DNA from: Candidatus Altarchaeum sp. CG2_30_32_3053
Lineage (GTDB): Archaea; Altiarchaeota; Altiarchaeia; Altiarchaeales; Altiarchaeaceae
Direction of reading: 5' to 3'
NCBI GenBank assembly: GCA_001873845.1
Contig: MNZY01000068.1
Location: 1-11,745, forward strand
DNA: 11,745 nt
In this document: positions 6,021 to 11,092 of the stretch, piece after piece
Layout of the letters: each line of letters begins with the position of its first letter
How positions within the stretch are numbered: position 1 is the stretch's first letter
The notes under the pieces: generated by a model
What the model was told of the DNA's origin: nothing
The model's input: only the letters and a program-made list of their open reading frames with translations
The model's database searches: none
Made by a program: the position numbers and the translations under genes

Positions 6021-7682
6021 GTGGTTTGGGCCGGCATCTTTATAGTAAATGCGGTCATATTTTTGTTTCTCAGTATGCCCTTTACAGTAATCTTTTCAAA
6101 CATGTTAATTGTCTTCGGCATAACCATTTCAGTCATTTTCTCTTTAAAGGCGCCTGCTTATTTTGTTACAAAAGAATTCAAAAGATATAACTGGAGCGTT
6201 GAAGCGGACACACAGAAGCCAAAAGGAGAAGACGAATATGATGTTATCATCGTTGGATCAGGAATAGGGGGGTTAACTTGTGGTGCTTTGCTTTCAAAGA
6301 GAGGTTATAAAGTCTTGGTTTTAGAACAGCATTATCAAGTTGGTGGCTATTGCTCTTCTTTTAAGAGGAAAAATTTTGTTTTTAATGCTGGAGTAGAAAA
6401 TGTAAGTGGACTGTGGAAAAGAGGGCCCATTGCGTTTCTCTTAAAGGAGCTTGGGCTCAAAAAAGATGGTTTCTTCGTAAGGAACAGGATGAGATTCATA
6501 TTTAAGGGAAAGGAAATCAATGTCAATAATTTAGAAGAGTTGATTAAATCCCTTTCGGAGATGTTTCCAGAGGAAAGAGAAAACATTCGTGCTTTCTTTG
6601 ATGAGGCAAAAAAGGCTTATGAGGAATGTTATAAAGACGCTGATGTTTATGGCACACCTTTACCTGCTGAGCTCATTGTTAAAGTCTTTGGAGCGAGGAA
6701 ACTGCTAGATTATCCGAAGGAGCACACACATTTCTACGACTGGTCGAACAAAACATTTGCTCAAAAACTCGATGATCACTTCAGAAGCAAGGATCTAAGA
6801 GAATTCCTATGCGCTTTATTGCCACACTTTGGAGCAGAGCCAGATAAAGCTCCGGCAAACGGCATGCTTGCAGCGTGTATTTCTTATTTTCTCTATGGGG
6901 GCTATTCTCCCAAAAAAGCACAGAAGTTTGCAGACAGCTTGAAGGAGTTCATTGAGAAGAGCAATGGTAAAGTCTTGGTCAGGCATAAAGTTGATAAAAT
7001 TTTGACCGAAGGAAGAAAAGTTAAAGGGGTGAAGGTTGGAGACAAAATTTTCAGAAGTCCTGTGGCAGTATCCAACGCGAACGCTAAGACCACATTCTTG
7101 GAACTTGTCCCGGGAAATAATCTGGATAAAGGATTTGTTGATTACATAAAAAGCTTAAAGATGTCTCCTTCCTGTCTAATGGTGTCCTTGGGCGCAGATA
7201 TGGAGCTCTCCGATTATCCAACAACTATCCACAATCTTGATGACAATTATGCGCTCATAATTAGCTCAAATACTGATCCAACCTTTGCGCCAGAAGGTAA
7301 AGCCAGTATTATGTTATTGGGCGATGCCAATTACCATGATTTTCCAGAGAGAGGAACAAAAGAGTATTTAGAAAAGAAAAATAAACTGGCTGAAATACTA
7401 ATCCAAAAAGCGGAGCAAATTATCCCAAATTTAAGCAAACATATAATTGTTCAGGATGTAGCAACGCCTAAAACCTTTGAAAGATATACCTCAATGCCAG
7501 AAGGGGCGCTTTATTCTTTTGATCAATCGATTGAAACAAAAAGACCTTACTTTAAAACATCAATAAAAGGTTTATATTTGGCAGGCGCTTCAACTTTCCC
7601 GGGTGGAGGAATAGAACCGGTGGTAATATCAGGGATTATTTGTGCAAATGACATATGTAATTGGGATGTTGAGGCGCCATGA
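6021..7682 (+). CDS. FAD-dependent oxidoreductase, phytoene desaturase/carotenoid isomerase-like (3' part of interrupted gene)
   Basis: The 553-residue reading begins at a GTG with no Shine-Dalgarno, in the same frame as the upstream membrane fragment. Two more transmembrane helices (about 3-20 and 24-42) precede the flavoprotein domain. The FAD-binding fold is clear: YDVIIVGSGIGGLTCGALL with GxGxxG at 79-84, the ribose-binding Glu102 (LVLEQH) and VGGYCSSF. The C-terminal GLYLAGASTFPGGGIEPVV (517-535) is typical of CrtI-like desaturases, carotene isomerases and retinol saturases. Substrate is unknown; an isoprenoid or other lipid acting at the membrane is a reasonable inference. The whole catalytic domain is open, so function survives if ribosomes pass or restart after the TAA at 5991. 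attC-like site 3 follows. Confidence 0.85.
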   Translation: MVWAGIFIVNAVIFLFLSMPFTVIFSNMLIVFGITISVIFSLKAPAYFVTKEFKRYNWSVEADTQKPKGEDEYDVIIVGSGIGGLTCGALLSKRGYKVLVLEQHYQVGGYCSSFKRKNFVFNAGVENVSGLWKRGPIAFLLKELGLKKDGFFVRNRMRFIFKGKEINVNNLEELIKSLSEMFPEERENIRAFFDEAKKAYEECYKDADVYGTPLPAELIVKVFGARKLLDYPKEHTHFYDWSNKTFAQKLDDHFRSKDLREFLCALLPHFGAEPDKAPANGMLAACISYFLYGGYSPKKAQKFADSLKEFIEKSNGKVLVRHKVDKILTEGRKVKGVKVGDKIFRSPVAVSNANAKTTFLELVPGNNLDKGFVDYIKSLKMSPSCLMVSLGADMELSDYPTTIHNLDDNYALIISSNTDPTFAPEGKASIMLLGDANYHDFPERGTKEYLEKKNKLAEILIQKAEQIIPNLSKHIIVQDVATPKTFERYTSMPEGALYSFDQSIETKRPYFKTSIKGLYLAGASTFPGGGIEPVVISGIICANDICNWDVEAP

Positions 7683-7728
7683 GCGAACCCTCCGCTTTAC
7701 TTCGCAAAGCTCCGACCCTTACGGGTGC

Positions 7729-7813
7729 GTATAACAGCGGACATACGGTTACGCTTCGCTCCGCCCAAATGCTCGGCTTCGCCTCGCACTTCGCACGTCC
7801 GCAGCCGTTATAT
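7729..7813 (+). other. attC: attC-like site 3
   Basis: GTATAAC (7729-7735) opens the site and GTTATAT (7807-7813) closes it. GCGGAC (7737-7742) pairs with GTCCGC (7797-7802). The central part is rich in CTTCGC/GCTCG words that can form smaller hairpins. It separates the oxidoreductase cassette from the DUF998-like cassette. Confidence 0.8.
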
Positions 7814-7845
7814 GACATTGCTGTGAATAAATATAAAAAGGAGAG

Positions 7846-8445
7846 ATGGATAAGAAAATTATGAAAATGCAAAGCATACGTTTTTTATTACCAGTTTATA
7901 TAGTCCTGATACTTGTCATCTTTATTCTACCATATTACAGTGCAGAAGGATATTCAATATTTAAACATACAACAAGCCATTTGGGAGCACAAAATACACC
8001 GAATGCGTGGATTATGAATATAGTCTTTTGTCTTTTGGGTATAGCATGTATATTTGAAGGTTTGTTTCACCTGAAGCAATATTGGGGTCATAAAATTCTA
8101 TTAACTATTTTTGGTGTGGGATTGATTTTAGCAGCGATTTTCCAGCATGCACCAATCGTAGAGGATATCCCATATAATCTTAGCGAAGATAATATGCACT
8201 CCCTTTTTGCAACTATTGTTGGTTTTTCTTTCACAATTTTTGCCATTTCTGCAGCTTTTATTGAAAGAACAAATACAAAAAGAATATTAGCTTTGTTAGT
8301 TGGATTGATTGCAACAAGTTTGTCCATACTTATGTATAGTGTGATTGATTTTGCAGGACTATGGCAAAGATTAATGTTTATTATTTCTTTTGCATGGTTA
8401 ATCTTCTTTTTTGAGGGGATGAGAATTGAAGAAGAAAAAAATTGA
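7846..8445 (+). CDS. DUF998-type integral membrane protein
   Basis: A 199-residue protein with six predicted transmembrane helices (about 11-31, 55-75, 83-105, 120-142, 147-166, 172-192). The family signature is the loop after helix 1, HTTSHLGAQNTPNAWIMN (about 41-58), characteristic of DUF998 proteins, and a second polar loop carries FQHAP...EDNMHSLFA. No biochemical function is established for the family that I can apply here. AAAAGGAG (7836-7843) lies only 2 bases before the ATG at 7846 and 17 before the next in-frame ATG at 7861. The start is therefore uncertain by five codons. It is the only gene of its cassette. Confidence 0.82.
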   Translation: MDKKIMKMQSIRFLLPVYIVLILVIFILPYYSAEGYSIFKHTTSHLGAQNTPNAWIMNIVFCLLGIACIFEGLFHLKQYWGHKILLTIFGVGLILAAIFQHAPIVEDIPYNLSEDNMHSLFATIVGFSFTIFAISAAFIERTNTKRILALLVGLIATSLSILMYSVIDFAGLWQRLMFIISFAWLIFFFEGMRIEEEKN

Positions 8446-8462
8446 TGTATTAGTGCAACGTC

Positions 8463-8542
8463 ATATAACAGCGGATAAAAGGCTTCGCTCCGCTTCGCCC
8501 AAATTGCCTTCGGCAACTTCTTTTATCCGCAAAACGTTAGGC
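8463..8542 (+). other. attC: attC-like site 4
   Basis: ATATAAC (8463-8469) opens the site and GTTAGGC (8536-8542) closes it. The 10-bp stem GCGGATAAAA / TTTTATCCGC (8471-8480 with 8521-8530) is perfect, and an inner hairpin TTGCC-TTC-GGCAA lies at about 8503-8515. It is nearly identical to site 7, with only two substitutions in the central part. Confidence 0.88.
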
Positions 8543-8607
8543 GAAATGCTCACTACGGGGCAAAGACATATAAAGTAGGAAATGGTATAAAATAAAAGAG
8601 GTAAATT

Positions 8608-9513
8608 GTGACAAATAAAATATTTTCAAATAAAAGAATAGGAATTTTGGGAAAAGGCTGGAGTGGGAAAAGCACCATTACGGTTTTATTGGCTAAAGCC
8701 CTTAGGAATTGCGGATATCAAGTTTGTGTGTTGGATGCTGATTCAACTAATATGGGCATTCATCAGGCATTAGGATTTAAAAAACCTCCTCTCTCTCTCA
8801 TGGATTATTTTGGAGGGACTATATTTTCTGGGGGGAAAGTTTCTTGTCCAGTAGATGATCCTACTCCTTTATCTGGAGCAACTATTCATTTAACCAAGAT
8901 TCCTAATAAATACTATTCTTTTGATCAAGAAGGGCTTTTTCTTTTTCAGTTAGGGAAAATAGGAGATAAAGGTCCGGGAGCTGGATGCGATGGTCCTATT
9001 TCTAAGATAACTAGAGATTTAAGGGTCGAAGGGATTGGAGATCAACCTGTAACTTTGATAGATGTTAAAGCGGGTTTGGAAGATTTTACTATGGGGGTTA
9101 TAACAAGCATGGACTGGATAATTACAGTAGTAGATCCTACTACTGCTTCGATTCAAATAGCTGAAGATATTAATAATCTCATTCCTCGAATAAAAGCTGG
9201 GGAATTACCGGCTACTGAACACCTGGAAAGTTCTGAACTTATTGAAGAAGCAAAGAGAATATATAAAGAAGCAAGAATAAAAGAATCTTTTGTGCTATTG
9301 AATAAAATCAAGGACGAAAAAATAGAAAATTATGTATACAAAAAATTAAAAGAGAAGAGATTAAGAGCAATAGGGGTCATCTACGAAGATTCTTCAATTT
9401 CATTATCCTGGCTAGAAGGGAAGCCCTTGGAAGCAATAAAAGCAAACAAGGATATAATGGGTGCTATTAAAAGATTAGAGCAAATTGTAAAAGAGCAGCA
9501 AGGGAACCTATAA
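8608..9513 (+). CDS. CooC/MinD-like P-loop ATPase
   Basis: A 301-residue ATPase of the SIMIBI class (MinD/ArsA/NifH/CooC group). The deviant Walker A is GILGKGWSGKST (12-23), with signature Lys16 and the P-loop Lys21. VLDADSTNMG (41-50) is switch-like and TLIDVKAGLED (149-159) is the Walker B region. VVDPTTASIQ (174-183) follows as in CooC-like proteins. Two cysteines in conserved-looking settings, Cys80 (SCPVDDPTP) and Cys127 (GAGCDGP), could bind metal or a cofactor. CooC proteins insert nickel into CO dehydrogenase, but no dehydrogenase is nearby, so the partner is unknown. GTG at 8608 is preferred because AGAGGT (8597-8602) lies 5 bases before it. It is the sole gene of its cassette and appears complete. 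Tryptophan in the P-loop (usually a Gly or Val position) is unusual. Confidence 0.82.
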   Translation: MTNKIFSNKRIGILGKGWSGKSTITVLLAKALRNCGYQVCVLDADSTNMGIHQALGFKKPPLSLMDYFGGTIFSGGKVSCPVDDPTPLSGATIHLTKIPNKYYSFDQEGLFLFQLGKIGDKGPGAGCDGPISKITRDLRVEGIGDQPVTLIDVKAGLEDFTMGVITSMDWIITVVDPTTASIQIAEDINNLIPRIKAGELPATEHLESSELIEEAKRIYKEARIKESFVLLNKIKDEKIENYVYKKLKEKRLRAIGVIYEDSSISLSWLEGKPLEAIKANKDIMGAIKRLEQIVKEQQGNL

Positions 9514-9576
9514 AATGATGGTTTGGATGCTCCTAGACATATAAGAGCTTAAATATGCCCTTTCGTTCGCACTGTC

Positions 9577-9686
9577 GCCTAACAGCGGATAAAAAGGAAA
9601 TCAAAGATTTCCGCAAATTGTCTTCCTGTCTGCGTGCGGACACGCACAGGCAGGCGGCAACTTCTTTTATCCGCAAGCCGTTAAAT
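9577..9686 (+). other. attC: attC-like site 5, enlarged by an internal palindromic element
   Basis: GCCTAAC (9577-9583) and GTTAAAT (9680-9686) match the RYYYAAC and GTTRRRY consensus exactly. The stem GCGGATAAAA / TTTTATCCGC pairs 9585-9594 with 9665-9674, the same stem as sites 4 and 7. A perfect hairpin GGAAATC / GATTTCC occupies 9596-9612. Where sites 4 and 7 have a plain TTGCC-TTC-GGCAA loop, this one carries about 30 extra bases (9625-9654), making it the longest of the set at 110 bases. Confidence 0.88.
9625..9654. repeat. Small palindromic element inside attC-like site 5
   Basis: The element starts CCTGTCTGCGTG and ends CACGCACAGGCAGG around a CGGA loop. TGCGTG / CACGCA (9631-9636 with 9641-9646) is a perfect stem, and the outer CCTG pairs with either CAGG (9647-9650 or 9651-9654). 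Comparison with sites 4 and 7 shows it as an insertion into the loop arm. Its CCTG...CAGGCAGG ends recall REP-like dispersed palindromes, but only one copy lies in this window. Confidence 0.6.
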
Positions 9687-9718
9687 CCAATCGAGGTCGG
9701 CTCGCAGAAAGCAACAAC

Positions 9719-9727
9719 TATTTAAAT
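9719..9727 (+). promoter_or_regulatory. Possible archaeal-type TATA element
   Basis: TATTTAAAT is centred about 28 bases before the ATG at 9752, the spacing expected for a leaderless archaeal transcript. The gene has no usable Shine-Dalgarno: the nearest GAGGT (9728-9732) is 19 bases away. In an AT-rich genome this match is weak evidence. Confidence 0.3.
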
Positions 9728-9751
9728 GAGGTAAGATCTAGATAGATTAAC

Positions 9752-10180
9752 ATGAAACAAAAGAATTTATTTTTTGCCGGAATCATTCTCCTTTTAATAA
9801 TTGTAATAATTGTAGTTGCCATCCAATTCAAAGGCAAAAGCGAATTATCTTCTTTCACAATAAATTTATATGGAGATTTTACAAGTAGTGGAGGCAGTAG
9901 ATATTATAATGCTTCTTTAACATTTCAAGAAGATAAATTAGTTTCTGGATGGCAAACATACGAGACTTGGCCACGCACAGGAGGGCATAATATTGTCGAG
10001 TGTATAATCGATGCCAATTCTTTAAATTGGATTGATAAGAACACAAAAGGAGAATGCGAATACAAACCTGAATACATACCTCTAGATAAAAATGGGATAT
10101 TGCAAAAAATAAATTCTGAAGAATTTAAATCTGTTGATAAATGTGTACATCGTGACATTTGTTATGAGATTATTAAATAA
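9752..10180 (+). CDS. Hypothetical one-TM membrane-anchored protein
   Basis: A 142-residue protein that I do not recognise. Residues about 6-26 (LFFAGIILLLIIVIIVVAIQF) are one strongly hydrophobic helix after a short basic start (MKQKN), so the rest should face outside the membrane, or this is an uncleaved signal anchor. The exterior part has beta-rich character (SSFTINLYGDF...YYNASLTFQEDKLVSGWQTYETW) and four cysteines at about 84, 102, 130 and 136 (VECII, GECEY, DKCVHRDICYEI), which could form two disulfides. A stop codon (9743-9745) lies just upstream in frame, so the ATG at 9752 is the furthest possible start. It is the only gene of its cassette. Missing Shine-Dalgarno and style suggest, but do not prove, an archaeal donor. 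Confidence 0.7.
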   Translation: MKQKNLFFAGIILLLIIVIIVVAIQFKGKSELSSFTINLYGDFTSSGGSRYYNASLTFQEDKLVSGWQTYETWPRTGGHNIVECIIDANSLNWIDKNTKGECEYKPEYIPLDKNGILQKINSEEFKSVDKCVHRDICYEIIK

Positions 10181-10202
10181 GCTCACCGACCTCGACTTCT
10201 CC

Positions 10203-10242
10203 GAATTGCTTCGCAATTCTCGACTTTTTCTTTCAGAAAAAG
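10203..10242. terminator. Two adjacent hairpins before attC-like site 6
   Basis: GAATTGC-TTC-GCAATTC (10203-10219) and CTTTTTC-TTTCA-GAAAAAG (10224-10242) are both perfect 7-bp stems, back to back, directly after the one-TM gene and just before the AAC box of site 6. The second has T-rich and A-rich arms and could terminate on either strand. They could equally be outer arms of the attC fold. Confidence 0.4.
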
Positions 10243-10244
10243 GG

Positions 10245-10338
10245 ACTTAACAGCGCTTATACGGTTCCGCCTTCGCTCTGCCGCTCGGCTTCACCCCAAT
10301 TTTTCCTTCGGAAAAACTGCGTATAATCGCGATTATAC
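10245..10338 (+). other. attC: attC-like site 6, degenerate 3' core
   Basis: ACTTAAC (10245-10251) matches RYYYAAC exactly. GCGCTTATACG (10253-10263) pairs with CGTATAATCGC (10320-10330) with one mismatch. The closing box is ATTATAC (10332-10338), followed by GCAATCGG, where site 7 has GTTATAC and GCAATTCG. The core G is thus replaced by A. Inner TTTTTCC-TTC-GGAAAAA forms a perfect arm (about 10300-10316). Confidence 0.72.
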
Positions 10339-10341
10339 GCA
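10318..10341. repeat. Perfect 24-bp palindrome at the 3' end of attC-like site 6
   Basis: The bases from 10318 to 10341 equal their own reverse complement, centred on TCGCGA, with arms TGCGTATAA and TTATACGCA. It arises because the right stem arm (CGTATAA) and the altered closing box (TTATACG) have become exact complements. The folded attC stem would therefore compete with a local hairpin. Confidence 0.8.
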
Positions 10342-10402
10342 ATCGGCTTCGGGACGCTAAAAATAAAAAGATATAAAAAGTAAAACTTTGTAGGAGGATC
10401 AC

Positions 10403-10753
10403 ATGACTCAATATCAATACCAAGAAACAACAAAAGAAGATTGGATAAGGACAATTATTTATATTGCTGCGTTCGTTGCCATTATAATAATTGGAGCAAT
10501 ATTTTTATTACCTGCCTACGGGTATATCTGGTTGATTCTTTTCGTCGGAAGTCTATTTTTACTTGTGAGATGGCACGCAAAGAATTTCGCTTACCGTTGC
10601 CCTAAATGCGGGCATGAATTTGAGATATCCGCTTTTATTGATTTCATAAGTCCCCACGGACTATGTAAAGGTGGCGGTTGGAAATACTTAAAATGCCCAA
10701 AATGTCACGAAAGATCGAGAGCAACTGTAATAAAAAAGATAAAGAAAAAATGA
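10403..10753 (+). CDS. Two-TM zinc-ribbon membrane protein
   Basis: A 116-residue protein with two transmembrane helices (about 17-36 and 41-57) followed by a cytoplasmic-type zinc ribbon. The metal ligands are CPKC (Cys66, Cys69) and CPKC (Cys98, Cys101), spaced by the segment SAFIDFISPHGLCKGGGWKYL, and the C-terminus is basic (RATVIKKIKKK). Similar small membrane zinc-ribbon proteins are common hypotheticals; none that I can name has an assigned role. AGGAGG (10392-10397) lies 5 bases before the ATG, an excellent ribosome site. It is the sole gene of its cassette, between attC-like sites 6 and 7. Confidence 0.8.
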   Translation: MTQYQYQETTKEDWIRTIIYIAAFVAIIIIGAIFLLPAYGYIWLILFVGSLFLLVRWHAKNFAYRCPKCGHEFEISAFIDFISPHGLCKGGGWKYLKCPKCHERSRATVIKKIKKK

Positions 10754-10792
10754 TAGCGTCCCTTCACCAACTACGCTCACTACGTTCGCTGC

Positions 10793-10872
10793 ATATAACA
10801 GCGGATAAAAGGCTTCGCTACGCTTTGCCCAAATTGCCTTCGGCAACTTCTTTTATCCGCCAAACGTTATAC
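10793..10872 (+). other. attC: attC-like site 7
   Basis: ATATAAC (10793-10799) opens the site and GTTATAC (10866-10872) closes it. The perfect 10-bp stem GCGGATAAAA / TTTTATCCGC pairs 10801-10810 with 10851-10860, and the TTGCC-TTC-GGCAA arm is present. It has the same length as site 4 (80 bases) and differs from it at only a few positions, implying a shared recent origin. Confidence 0.88.
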
Positions 10873-10960
10873 GCAATTCGAAAACCTGCCTTTCACGGAA
10901 AGGAGACCGTAAATTATGACGTTGTTGCCTTCGTTTAACTTCATAGGAGGAAAAGAGAGA

Positions 10961-11092
10961 ATGAAATTGTTACGCAACTTTCATCTAACGAAAATTAAAC
11001 AAAATTTTTTCTTATTTTTTCGGGTGGGGGCTTTTTATGGACTTAAAAACAAAAAGATTTATAATGAAAGAAATACTGGGGTAATATTATGA
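10961..11092 (+). CDS. Possible 43-residue ORF overlapping the next gene
   Basis: ATG at 10961, with AGGAGG (10945-10950) 10 bases before it, opens a 43-codon frame. It ends at TGA 11090-11092, overlapping the next gene's ATG as ATGA. A longer in-frame start at 10916, also preceded by GGAG (10902-10905), gives 58 residues. The product (MKLLRNFHLTKIKQNFFLF...) is basic and Phe-rich with no family I recognise. The two good ribosome sites and the ATGA overlap favour a translated leader. The odd composition favours chance. This fills most of the 335-base gap between annotated genes. Confidence 0.3.
   Translation: MKLLRNFHLTKIKQNFFLFFRVGAFYGLKNKKIYNERNTGVIL
11058..11065 (+). promoter_or_regulatory. 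Possible archaeal-type TATA element
   Basis: TTTATAAT, preceded by an A-rich stretch (AAAAACAAAAAGA), is centred about 27 bases before the ATG at 11089. That gene has at best a weak Shine-Dalgarno (GGGGT, 8 bases upstream), so a leaderless start is possible. The match could be chance in such AT-rich sequence. Confidence 0.3.

Noticed and set aside
6238..6240. ATG after AAGGAG within the oxidoreductase, considered as an independent start
   Set aside because: It is out of frame with the FAD-binding domain.
7679..7864. 61-codon frame across attC-like site 3
   Set aside because: It is made almost wholly of attC sequence and overlaps the next gene's start; open frames are expected in GC-richer attC repeats.
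8088..8516. 142-codon minus-strand frame opposite the DUF998-like gene
   Set aside because: Antisense to a clear six-helix membrane protein and extends into attC-like site 4; no ribosome site or domain.
4554..10872. The repeated palindromic units considered as a CRISPR array
   Set aside because: Repeats are irregular in length and spaced by whole genes, with no uniform spacers or cas genes.
10678..10938. 86-codon frame overlapping the zinc-ribbon gene and attC-like site 7
   Set aside because: It overlaps a well-supported gene in another frame and then translates the attC repeat; no independent ribosome site.
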